Shown piece after piece: positions 26,608 through 33,978 of a stretch of 59,473 nucleotides of DNA. The DNA is taken from the NCBI RefSeq assembly GCF_021369635.1, contig NZ_JAJNBZ010000035.1:1-59473 (forward strand). The letters are read 5' to 3'. Within the stretch, counting starts at the first letter, position 1. Every line of letters starts with the position of its first letter. Below the pieces are notes generated by a model that did not search any database, was not told the origin of the DNA, and saw only the letters and a program-made list of their open reading frames with translations. The stretch comes from Paenibacillus profundus. Its GTDB lineage: Bacteria > Bacillota > Bacilli > Paenibacillales > Paenibacillaceae. The position numbers and the translations under genes are program-made.

Positions 26608-27552
26608 ATGCAATTAAACGCGGAAAACATTTATGTAAAACTAGTTGAGGAATCTGATGCTGATTCACTATTAAAAATTGAAGTGAAGAATAAAGATTTT
26701 TTTCAACTATTCACTGGTTCAAGAGAGGAATCATTTTATACGTATCAAGGACAAGTAGACAGAATTAAAAGTGCCGTGGAATTAAAAAAAGAAGACAAAG
26801 GTTATGTATTCTTGATTTATTTACAAAAATCAGGACAAGTAATTGGTGAGGTCATTCTTTCCGAAGTGGTACGAGATAACCTGCAAAGCTGTTGGATCGG
26901 CTACTTCCTGGATAAAGACCACAATGGGAAAGGCTACATGACTGAAGCTGTAAAGCTCGTTGTAAAATACGCCTTTCAGGAATTAAAATTTCACCGTATA
27001 GAAGCTGGGGTAATGCCACATAACACTGGCTCAATAAAGGTTCTGTTAAAATCCGGTTTCCATAAAGAAGGCATAGCAAAGAAAAATGTGAAAATTAATG
27101 GGCATTGGGAAGACCATCAGACATTAGCCATTGTAAACGACGAAACAAGGGGCATTGAGGTTAAAAAAGTCCAACGTAAAAATCCGAAGACGGTTGCCCC
27201 TCCTATCGGATCATACACTCATCTCACAACTGTTCCCAAAGGAGCAGAGTTGTTAGTTCTTTCTGGACAAGTTGGTACAGACATGAATGGAGATTTGCCG
27301 TCGGATATGAACGAGCAAATAAATAACACGCTTCAGAACATATTACGTATTTTTAATGCTGAATCTGTATCTGCAGATGACATCATTAAAATTAATATTT
27401 GGGCTACGGAAGAAGTGGATTGGGATTACTTTAATGAAGTATGGGAGAAGTTTCATGGTGGTATAGCGCCTTCGATGACGATGTCTTACATCCCTTCATT
27501 GGCAGTTCCTTCTCTCAAAGTCGAAATAGAAGCATGGGCAGCTAGGTGGTAA
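26608..27552 (+). CDS. GNAT N-acetyltransferase fused to a RidA (YjgF) domain
   Basis: A 314-residue two-domain protein. Residues 1-175 are a RimJ/RimL-type GNAT acetyltransferase (SGQVIGEVILSEV, then KDHNGKGYMTEAVKLVVKYAF for acetyl-CoA binding, and HRIEAGVMPHNTGSIKVLLKSGF). Residues 186-314 are RidA-like (KGAELLVLSGQVGTDMNGDL, QINNTLQNILRIFNAESVSADDIIKINIW). The arginine that binds the imine substrate in active RidA (PARS) is replaced here: PSMT, so imine deaminase activity is unlikely and the domain may bind another ligand or set the trimer. RBS AAAAGGAGAAGG precedes ATG. Upstream structure suggests inducible expression. A terminator follows at 27645-27689. The fused architecture is clear; the acetyl acceptor is unknown. 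Confidence 0.9.
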   Translation: MQLNAENIYVKLVEESDADSLLKIEVKNKDFFQLFTGSREESFYTYQGQVDRIKSAVELKKEDKGYVFLIYLQKSGQVIGEVILSEVVRDNLQSCWIGYFLDKDHNGKGYMTEAVKLVVKYAFQELKFHRIEAGVMPHNTGSIKVLLKSGFHKEGIAKKNVKINGHWEDHQTLAIVNDETRGIEVKKVQRKNPKTVAPPIGSYTHLTTVPKGAELLVLSGQVGTDMNGDLPSDMNEQINNTLQNILRIFNAESVSADDIIKINIWATEEVDWDYFNEVWEKFHGGIAPSMTMSYIPSLAVPSLKVEIEAWAARW

Positions 27553-27644
27553 TGTAAAGAAGAAGGGGGATACCCCCGAGCAGTAGACCGAGCAATCAAA
27601 ATTCAAGTGGATTGCCATGCGGTTTACAACAAATACGGAATAAA

Positions 27645-27689
27645 AACCCCTGATTTTACTACTCTCAAGGAGAAATCAGGGGTTTTTTT
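27645..27689 (+). terminator. Terminator of the GNAT-RidA gene
   Basis: Perfect 12-bp stem: AACCCCTGATTT (27645-27656) with AAATCAGGGGTT (27673-27684), followed by T to 27689. Confidence 0.85.
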
Positions 27690-27903
27690 GTCCAACTAAA
27701 GCGTTCCCTCCGGTCAACAGCTTCTGAGTCCAATAAAGGTACTGATAGTTAGAAATAACATTTTGTTAGATGCATAGAAACTTTTTGAAAACAGACGGCT
27801 AGGTATGCTTGCGCCCTAATCTACTTGATCTGAATCGTCGTGGGAAGTTGCAGCAAAGGTTGGATTTATTTTATAATGATCAGTAAAAGGGAGGTGGCAG
27901 GAG

Positions 27904-27951
27904 ATGGCAATTCACTTTGCCGGAATCAGCAACGACTCATGCAAAGCCTAA
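27904..27951 (+). CDS. 15-residue leader peptide upstream of the FusB-type gene
   Basis: GGGAGGTGGCAGGAG directly before ATG 27904 is one of the strongest ribosome binding sites in the window, yet the frame encodes only MAIHFAGISNDSCKA and stops. Its last codons (TGCAAAGCC) are one arm of the alternative hairpins described at 27939-28070. This combination of strong SD, short peptide and 3' hairpins that can cover the next SD is the design of translational attenuators of erm and fusB genes. Confidence 0.6.
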   Translation: MAIHFAGISNDSCKA

Positions 27952-28070
27952 TATTGGGGCGATACTTTGCATGGGGCTGGACATTTATCATTGATATTGT
28001 CGCCCGAAAGAGCTTATATCGTTTCTAATAATGGGCTTTGCACCTTATTTTCCTTTCATAACAAATAAGG
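27939..28070 (+). promoter_or_regulatory. Translational-attenuator structure of the FusB-type gene
   Basis: Arm A ATGCAAAGCC (27939-27948, the end of the leader peptide) can pair with arm B CTTTGCAT (27965-27972) or, in perfect 8-bp complement, with arm C GGCTTTGC (28034-28041). GGGCGA near 27957 can pair with TCGCCC near 28000. A last stem CCTTATTT (28043-28050) with AAATAAGG (28063-28070) includes the SD of the FusB-type gene (AAGGGG). Ribosome stalling on the leader would mask arm A and change which of these forms. Confidence 0.6.
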
Positions 28071-28082
28071 GGCTGAAAAGCA

Positions 28083-28736
28083 ATGGTCAAACCATTTATT
28101 AGAAACCATCAATATAACTTGATTAAGAAGCAGGCGGGTCTGCTGCAGCATGCCTGCAACACCGTTTCCGATCCGAAAGTGGTGGAATCGGTAAAATATA
28201 GCGCACAATGCAAAATTATAGAAGCGTTCCCGGAAGCGATGGAGCTTGAAAAGCAAACGTTGGAGAAGATCTCGACGTTTAATACGTCAGGAGAATTCCA
28301 TCAATATTTGCTTTCGTTGGAGCCTTATTTGATGGAATTTGCGCAAGTGACGGATAAGCAGCTTAAAAAGCTATTCCCCAAAAACAAAAAGCTCAAGATT
28401 CCTGGTTTAGCCGCTATCGATTACCGCTATGTCACTTATCTTGGCTGGACCGACATCGGAACGAATAGAATGTTCCTTGTTTATCAGCTGAACGGGCAGC
28501 TCGTCGGCGTCGAAGGAAGATATACCCCGGCGAACAAGAAAAGCATATGCTTTTTGTGCAATCGGCATGAAGAGGTTGCGTTATTTACGGCGATCACGAA
28601 ATGGAAACCGGCTAACGCTTCGCCTGATTACTATAAGGCGATCGGCAACTATATGTGCGTGAACAGCGACACCTGCAACAAGAACATGACGGATGTCACC
28701 GCATTGGAAAAATTTATTCATGACGTTGTGGGATAA
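28083..28736 (+). CDS. FusB/FusC-type EF-G-binding protein (fusidic-acid-resistance family)
   Basis: A 217-residue cytosolic protein. The N-terminal helical half (1-80, PFIRNHQYNLIKKQAGLLQHA) and C-terminal domain (about 90-217) match the FusB family; the zinc-binding ligands are in CFLCNRHEE and CVNSDTCNKN (C-x2-C and C-x4-C). FusB proteins bind EF-G on the ribosome and help it release when fusidic acid locks it. Chromosomal relatives in Bacillales can be intrinsic resistance factors or fusidate-independent EF-G recyclers. Start ATG 28083 has AAGGGG, sequestered in a hairpin. The gene ends before a terminator at 28760-28788. The leader suggests drug-inducible expression. Confidence 0.93.
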   Translation: MVKPFIRNHQYNLIKKQAGLLQHACNTVSDPKVVESVKYSAQCKIIEAFPEAMELEKQTLEKISTFNTSGEFHQYLLSLEPYLMEFAQVTDKQLKKLFPKNKKLKIPGLAAIDYRYVTYLGWTDIGTNRMFLVYQLNGQLVGVEGRYTPANKKSICFLCNRHEEVALFTAITKWKPANASPDYYKAIGNYMCVNSDTCNKNMTDVTALEKFIHDVVG

Positions 28737-28759
28737 TCTAATGGAATAGAACAACAATA

Positions 28760-28788
28760 GGCCGTCGAAGCATTTCGGCGGCCTTCTT
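28760..28788 (+). terminator. Terminator of the FusB-type gene
   Basis: GGCCGTCGAA (28760-28769) with TTTCGGCGGCC (28773-28783), then TTCTTT. Confidence 0.8.
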
Positions 28789-28866
28789 TGTTCACCGCAC
28801 TGAACTCAAGTCTTGGTGCGAGGAAAGGAAAGAACATTTGATTTTGGTATGAAAGGAGTGGCTCTT

Positions 28867-29973
28867 ATGTCCGCGAAACTAACAAGCTCACAATTATCGG
28901 CTTTAGATTATATTACAAAGTACGCTAGAAACCGAAAAAATGAAGCTCAGCAAGCAATTAAGGACATTCTTCACATGTCTAATATTGCTCAGCACACATT
29001 TGAAGATGCCGTCAACAAGCTAAAGTCGCACACAAGGGTTGCCCTGCATTTTCATCCAGATAGACCCGATCCGACTATGAAAAGCGTTGCTGAGGCACTG
29101 TTGGAGCAGGGTATCTATAAGAGCCAGTTTGAGACGTTGTTATCCAATGGGAGTGTATCGGCTTATTCTGGTGGTGAACGCGACCTTTGGGAGAAAAGGA
29201 TGTTTGAAGGAGCATATCAACTCGAGGGCACAACTAATAGTGAGCGCCCCAAGTATGGGGCACTGAATTTTATGCTGCATCCAGATGGACCAGCCCCACG
29301 ATTTGGATCGTGTTATTTCCTCTTATATCCTGAGGTCTCGCATCGTTGCACATACACTTATTTGGATTCGCATCAAGACCCAATAGAGAAGGGGACTTAT
29401 GAGGAGTTTGATGATATTTTAGCGGCTCTCATGAAGGATGCTTTCACGAGAGATTTCGCGATTGGGGAAAAGAATCTGACGCCGCGTAAATTAATTGATC
29501 ATATGCTGGTGAATCTAGAAAGACCGTTCTCAGATCGTTCAAGCAAGGAGCCCAATCGCAATCTTAACCACTATATTGAAGCCCAGATTCATGGTGATAT
29601 TTCTCTGAAAGAAGACGTGGAAGTACTAGTTGCTGATCCTTCATTCAAGGGCACTCATGCAGGAAGAATTATGGAGAAGCTATGCTTGCAATATTCAATT
29701 GATCTCTATTGGCATATGGGTTTTGCTTTGTTGGCAGATGAAGTTCCCGCGGACTTTAGAGGTCCATCGATGCCTTCCTTGGCCCAACGTATCGCACGAA
29801 ACAATATGATCGATGTGAGCATGATTGGAGCTGCTGCAATGGACTTGAAGCGCGATCCAGTGTGCTGGAGTGATCGCGGAACCTATAAGGAAGTACTTCA
29901 GGAATTGAAACTGTTGTGGCATGTATTAGTGAGATATGGGGAGCCGCTTCGAAACTTTAGTAAACTCAAATAA
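28867..29973 (+). CDS. DUF3626-family protein
   Basis: A 368-residue protein of the DUF3626 family, recognised from LHFHPDRPDPTMKSVAEALLEQGIYKSQFETLLSNGSVSA and the later block RFGSCYFLLYPEVSHRCTYTYLDS. No signal peptide and no membrane segment; histidines in ALHFHPDRP and related motifs could bind metal but function is unknown. ATG 28867 with AAAGGAG nine bases upstream is preferred over 28813. It lies between the FusB-type gene and the decayed ABC transporter, with no partner in an operon. Confidence 0.78.
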   Translation: MSAKLTSSQLSALDYITKYARNRKNEAQQAIKDILHMSNIAQHTFEDAVNKLKSHTRVALHFHPDRPDPTMKSVAEALLEQGIYKSQFETLLSNGSVSAYSGGERDLWEKRMFEGAYQLEGTTNSERPKYGALNFMLHPDGPAPRFGSCYFLLYPEVSHRCTYTYLDSHQDPIEKGTYEEFDDILAALMKDAFTRDFAIGEKNLTPRKLIDHMLVNLERPFSDRSSKEPNRNLNHYIEAQIHGDISLKEDVEVLVADPSFKGTHAGRIMEKLCLQYSIDLYWHMGFALLADEVPADFRGPSMPSLAQRIARNNMIDVSMIGAAAMDLKRDPVCWSDRGTYKEVLQELKLLWHVLVRYGEPLRNFSKLK

Positions 29974-30041
29974 TGAGAAAAGAGAAATAACGTCAGCTAA
30001 GGAGAAGGTGGAAATGAGATGTCTCACTTTATGTAAAATGC

Positions 30042-30715
30042 TCAGAAACCCATCTTTATTAACCATCTTGAAAGTTTTTCTTCTCTCGCTTTACTATCAT
30101 TGTTTTCTTTTCTATATTTTCCAAGCCTTTGTTCGACAACAATACTGCCATCCAACATAAAAAGAACACGCTTCGTTTTTGATGCGACTTTGACGTCATG
30201 TGTTACTAATAGAATCGTCGTTCCTGACTGGTTGATATCTGCAAGTTCCGCAATATTTGCTGAAAAATAAACCCCATTTTATTCAATCGTAATCTGGACA
30301 ACCCCTTTTCGGAAAGAGCAGCTATCTCTTGTTCGTTAAAAATAACACTTCCTGGGGCCATACTATCCATGCCGCTAATGTTATAGAGCAATGTCGATTT
30401 GCCAGAACCGGATGGACGCATAACCGAAACAAATTCCCCCTTTTTAATTTGCAAACTCACATTTTTAAGTACATGTTGTTCATTTAAGCAATACTGGATT
30501 TCTTTATGGATACAATACTCATTAATGTTGTGATCGTCACAATAATCATTAATGTATGCGGGCAAAGAATGTAAGCTTGAACAGGATCGATAACAAACTT
30601 AATTTTGGAAGCACCCATCAAAGACATTAGGGCACTAACCGTACTATGGCCTTGATGTAGTAAACAAGTTATTCTTTTTATTGAAAAAGTCTTTCTTTAG
30701 AATCTTTAACAACAT
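30042..30715 (-). pseudogene. Decayed BceAB-type ABC transporter (permease and ATPase)
   Basis: Leftward remains of an FtsX-type permease and a bacitracin-transporter-type ATPase. Permease: a start with a good SD at 30715 (MLLKILKKDFFNKKNNLFTT) then a jump to its C-terminus, SALMSLMGASKIKFVIDPVQ to SIKKSSIA. ATPase: KNVSLQIKKGEFVSVMRPSG and SGKSTLLYNI (Walker A), KMGFIFQQ (Q-loop), and then, after a deletion that removed the signature motif and Walker B, TTILLVTHDVKVASKTKR with the H-loop, ending EEKLSRWLIKMGF. The internal deletions and the frame change show it cannot work. Intact systems of this type sense and remove peptide antibiotics. Confidence 0.8.
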
Positions 30716-30941
30716 CTTATTACCTTTGCTCCTTTCATCTGTCCAACGGTTGATGCAAGAGGGGTTATTCTAGTGTTCGTCAGATAATACTTTGCACGTT
30801 GAATTCGTGAACAAGCTCAGAAGAAGCAGCGCAAAATAGCGTTTGTATAAGAATTGACCGAAGTGATATTGGCTACTAGCAACGATTGCGAGTGGTTGGA
30901 TTGGATTTGCGTCGTAATGATGTTATGAGATCAAAAATATA

Positions 30942-30970
30942 TTGACAAAAAAATAGTTAGGCACCATATT
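30942..30970 (+). promoter_or_regulatory. Promoter of the marR operon with operator half-site
   Basis: TTGACA (30942-30947), 17-bp spacer, CATATT (30965-30970). ATAGTTAGG at 30952-30961 in the spacer is a half of the palindrome at 31575-31598, so autorepression is likely. The -10 is only seven bases from ATG 30977, so the transcript would be nearly leaderless. Confidence 0.55.
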
Positions 30971-30976
30971 ATATAT

Positions 30977-31540
30977 ATGGCCAATAAAAATATCATTTCA
31001 AATGCCAATGATGCTGCTCCCTCGCTTATACAATCTAAGCGCCAGATTGAACGCTATAACTTAGACGTTGACGCACAGGCTGTGCTCGTCGCAGCCAGGC
31101 TGATGGAAGCAGGCTCCAAGCTTGGACATGCCTCGGAGATTCATTTCTCCAGATTCGGTCTGTCGACAGGTCGTTATCGTTTACTGGCTGACCTTGAGGA
31201 TAACGAAGGAGAAGAGTTGCCCTCGCAATTGGCTGAGCACCTAGGGGTTACACGTGCTACAGTGACTGGTCTTATCGACATCCTTGAGCGAGATGGTCTC
31301 GTATCCCGTCGAACTAGTGCAACAGATGGCCGTCAGAGATCAGTCGTTCTGACGGAGCAAGGAGCGAGGAAGCTTCGTGATATGGCTCCTGAGCACTTCG
31401 CGAGGCTAGAAGCCATGGTTGGCTTACTTAGTGTCGAGGAACGAAGCGTATTTCTTGACCTGTTGGGCAGAGTAACCCAAGGTATCTCAGCGCTTACGGA
31501 CGAACCGGGAAAAGTAAAGGAACACATCAGGAAAGAGTAA
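30977..31540 (+). CDS. MarR-family transcriptional regulator
   Basis: A 187-residue winged-helix regulator. The DNA-binding core is SQLAEHLGVTRATVTGLIDILERDGLVSRRTSATDGRQRSVVLT (about 95-138), with the wing at TSATDGRQRS. The N-terminus (about 1-35) is longer than usual. No Shine-Dalgarno precedes ATG 30977 and the promoter abuts it; either the mRNA is leaderless or translation begins further in, though no other ATG precedes residue 40. Palindromes at the promoter and after the gene suggest it represses itself and the membrane protein-NmrA pair downstream. The ligand is unknown. Confidence 0.88.
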   Translation: MANKNIISNANDAAPSLIQSKRQIERYNLDVDAQAVLVAARLMEAGSKLGHASEIHFSRFGLSTGRYRLLADLEDNEGEELPSQLAEHLGVTRATVTGLIDILERDGLVSRRTSATDGRQRSVVLTEQGARKLRDMAPEHFARLEAMVGLLSVEERSVFLDLLGRVTQGISALTDEPGKVKEHIRKE

Positions 31541-31570
31541 AATGGGCTAGTTAAGCTAGCTCATTTTTAC
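31541..31570 (+). terminator. Hairpin after marR
   Basis: GGGCTAG with CTAGCTC around TTAAG, followed by ATTTTT. It may be a partial terminator separating marR from the next promoter. Confidence 0.55.
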
Positions 31571-31574
31571 TCTC

Positions 31575-31598
31575 ATATAGTTAGGAACCTAACTATAT
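31575..31598. promoter_or_regulatory. MarR-type operator, 11-bp perfect arms
   Basis: ATATAGTTAGG, two central A, CCTAACTATAT. A half of it also occurs in the marR promoter. It lies 45 bases before the start of the membrane-protein gene, where it would control the downstream pair. Confidence 0.65.
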
Positions 31599-31642
31599 TT
31601 CTAATTTAACCATCACAAAGAGGAAGGGATGAGAGTGAAGCA

Positions 31643-32152
31643 GTGAACAAGATGGAATTCACGAGTAAGACAGAAGATGTTAATGACACCAAGGCTGCTG
31701 GTTGCGATTCTAAGCTTTTTGTACTATGGCGTGAAGTGGTAATGGCCTATGTCGCCCCCGCTACGATGGCAGGCATCGGGGGCTTGGTGACCGGCGATAG
31801 GGGACTTCAAATCGCAGCGCTGACCACGATCGGGGGAACGTCGGCCCTGGCCGCTTGTATGCTTGGCCTTTGGTTGCGGAGACGAGGGGTACATAAACGA
31901 TGGATTATCAGTGCAGATCGCTTCGTCGTGGTGGGGCTGTTCGTGCTGGCGGGGGCTTCGTTAGGCGTACTCTCCGCGTGGGTCACATTGTGTTTGCTCG
32001 GCGTTGTTTGGCCGAACGATCACTTGGCCTGGTTCAATCGGGTATGGTTCGATTTTCCGTTATCTGCAACGATTGTAAGCACTATCATAACATGGCGGTG
32101 GCATAATTCCGTCAAAAAAAATGATTTATCACAAGGAGAGAATAGAAAATGA
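31643..32152 (+). CDS. Small four-helix membrane protein
   Basis: A 169-residue membrane protein with hydrophobic segments at about 33-50, 55-75, 92-118 and 135-152 and a basic C-terminus. It has no recognised family. GTG 31643 is the called start; ATG 31652 is an alternative. Its stop overlaps the ATG of the NmrA gene (ATGA), so both are translated together. The two share the MarR-type operator. It may be a membrane partner of the oxidoreductase; function is not established. Confidence 0.65.
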   Translation: MNKMEFTSKTEDVNDTKAAGCDSKLFVLWREVVMAYVAPATMAGIGGLVTGDRGLQIAALTTIGGTSALAACMLGLWLRRRGVHKRWIISADRFVVVGLFVLAGASLGVLSAWVTLCLLGVVWPNDHLAWFNRVWFDFPLSATIVSTIITWRWHNSVKKNDLSQGENRK

Positions 32153-33015
32153 TTGTTATTATTGGAGCAACAGGTACGATTGGAAGTGCGTTGTTAACAC
32201 GATTGGCTGATCTTGGTGTGCCCGCCCGAGCGCTGAGCAGAGAGCCTGAGAAGTTGCGTTATCAAATTGGTGAATTAGGCCAGTCGACTATCGAAGTCGC
32301 GTCGGCTGACGCCTCCGCCCCGGAATCGTTGCGCCGAGCTTTTATAGGAGCCAGCCAGCTCTTTCTTGCAATGTCCAACAGTCCGAGACAGATCGAGTTG
32401 GAGACTTCGATTATTCGTACTGCCGCCGAAGCCGGAATTGAGCATATAGTGAAGATATCCAGTCCGGCCTTTGAGCGAAGCGCTCCGGTGGAAGTAGCGA
32501 GATGGCATCACGAAATCGAGAGCGCCCTGCACGAATCTGGACTCACTCATACTGTGCTGCGCCCATATGCATTCATGCAAAACTTACTACGCTTTTCAGA
32601 GACGATCGTAGCCCAAGATGTTTTCTACGGCTCAATGGGCGATGCGGCATGTAACTTTATCGATTGCCGAGATATCGCAGATGTCGCCGCAGAGGTTCTG
32701 ACTAACCGTGAGAAGGCAGGCCAAGTATACACGCTTACCGGCTCGGAAGTTATCAGCTATCCGCAGATTGCAGATAAACTGTCTGCCTTGCTGGATCGGC
32801 CGATCCGCTACATCAACATGGACCTTAAAGCGCAGCGTCGCGATCTAATCGAACATCGACACATGCCGTCCTGGCTCGCGAATCACGTCGTGGAAATTCA
32901 AGCCATGTCCATAGCGATTCCAGAGAAGCCTACGGACACTGTGAAGTGTTTGCTTGGCAGAGAGCCCCGGACGCTAGACGCTTTTCTGCATGAATATGTA
33001 GAAATTTACCGGTAG
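32149..33015 (+). CDS. NmrA-like NAD(P)-binding oxidoreductase/sensor
   Basis: A 288-residue Rossmann protein. IIGATGTIGSALLTRL is the glycine-rich dinucleotide site (GxxGxxG), followed by ALSREPEKL, a loop typical for NADP preference, and HTVLRPYAFMQNLL, as in NmrA/QOR2-type quinone reductases and redox sensors. The SDR catalytic Tyr-Lys pair is absent, as in NmrA members. It is coupled by a four-base overlap to the membrane protein upstream and probably derepressed through MarR by phenolic or quinone compounds, a common arrangement. A terminator follows at 33068-33106. Confidence 0.85.
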   Translation: MIVIIGATGTIGSALLTRLADLGVPARALSREPEKLRYQIGELGQSTIEVASADASAPESLRRAFIGASQLFLAMSNSPRQIELETSIIRTAAEAGIEHIVKISSPAFERSAPVEVARWHHEIESALHESGLTHTVLRPYAFMQNLLRFSETIVAQDVFYGSMGDAACNFIDCRDIADVAAEVLTNREKAGQVYTLTGSEVISYPQIADKLSALLDRPIRYINMDLKAQRRDLIEHRHMPSWLANHVVEIQAMSIAIPEKPTDTVKCLLGREPRTLDAFLHEYVEIYR

Positions 33016-33067
33016 GAGTCTCGCCAGAGAAATGCCGTAAAACCCATGATCATATTAAATGTCATAC

Positions 33068-33106
33068 AAATGCCGAATTCCTTACACGTAGGGATATTCG
33101 GCATTT
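33068..33106 (+). terminator. Terminator of the NmrA gene
   Basis: AAATGCCGAAT (33068-33078) against ATTCGGCATTTT (33095-33106), with extra pairing CC/GG inside. Confidence 0.8.
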
Positions 33107-33232
33107 TATTGTGTTGTGAAATAGAATGATGAATGAAATAATATGAGTAAGTGATTTGTGAATCGAGATCGTTATGAAGTTTGCATGATAAAAACAATAA
33201 ATAAAATATCTATATTATACCAGGGGCACAAA

Positions 33233-33625
33233 ATGAACATAGACTTAAAAGATATACCGGAGTTTCAAAGTTGGCATATCATTAAAGAAATTAAGGAGGG
33301 TTAGAAAGAACATAAACTCCGTAAATTAGAAAAGTACGAAAGCAGTTCTGTTCGTGTAGAAAATGATAGCTTTGCAATAGATTACGTGCGGAATCATATT
33401 CATAAAATAAACCCTTTGCCGCCAGTATATAAGCACGGAGATTTTCATGTCGGCAATTTAGCACATTCAGCACTAAGCTTAATCAATTGGGCAGAATAAT
33501 TTGAAGATAAAGATGAAGTAAAGAATATGCAACAACGTTGTGTACATACATTTAAGGATTACGATTATTTTCAAACAACCATACCTCATTGGTACAAAGA
33601 TAATTATATCAATTACAGAAAATAG
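33233..33625 (+). pseudogene. Aminoglycoside-phosphotransferase-like gene reduced by in-frame deletions
   Basis: All pieces stay in one frame from ATG 33233 to TAG 33623-33625: the N-terminus IDLKDIPEFQSWHIIKEIKEG, then a TAG; RKLEKYESSSVRVENDSFAI and DYVRNHIHKINPL; the catalytic loop of APH kinases, KHGDFHVGNL (HGDxHxxN); then NLAHSALSLINWAE, a TAA, and CVHTFKDYDYFQTTIPHWYK to the end. Compared with full APH-type kinases of about 280-300 residues, the N-lobe and the metal-binding DFxRxDxGD segment are missing. So two nonsense codons and at least two large in-frame deletions have accumulated. Inactive. Confidence 0.8.
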
Positions 33626-33630
33626 AGTTT

Positions 33631-33681
33631 CTGTTATGCCCGCGGAACAATCAGGTGCCCCAGCACGTATCCATGCGTATA
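33631..33681 (-). pseudogene. Scrap of a second formate/nitrite-channel locus
   Basis: Bases 33631-33662 match 45696-45726, inside the intact channel gene, with about four differences in 32; on the minus strand they still read WGT-stop-LFRGHN against WGTGLFRGYN. Immediately adjacent, 33665-33679 match 46171-46185, just upstream of the intact gene, with 15 identical bases. So a copy of that gene lost about 440 bp here and left only its edges. Confidence 0.65.
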
Positions 33682-33888
33682 GGTGGCTTTACTGTTGAGG
33701 CGCTTGCTTTAGCGAACAGCCAAAGATGGAAGAATTGGTCGAGACTGATTGGTTCGGTAATGGAGGTCAAAGCTACAACTCCCGGGGTTCGGATCGGATT
33801 GATACGCATATTATCTTCAAATTTATACAAATTGCTCGAAGGCATGAATACAGAGTTAAGGAATTCCTTACAAGATTTATCTTCATGC

Positions 33889-33922
33889 AAAAAAGCAGCA
33901 CTATGATAAATGCTGCTTTTTT
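33889..33922. terminator. Bidirectional terminator
   Basis: Perfect 12-bp stem AAAAAAGCAGCA (33889-33900) with TGCTGCTTTTTT (33911-33922), serving the leftward exporter gene and anything transcribed from the left. The sequence 33690-33888 has no recognised gene. Confidence 0.8.
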
Positions 33923-33978
33923 GTTATTTCTAAAGCCCCGTTTTAATTCTCCTTGTATAAGTTACTTCTCAAAACAAG

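Noticed and set aside
33690..33888. Open frames on both strands between the FNT scrap and the terminator.
   Set aside because: No similarity recognised and no start signals; may be leftovers of the ghost locus, but I cannot assign them.
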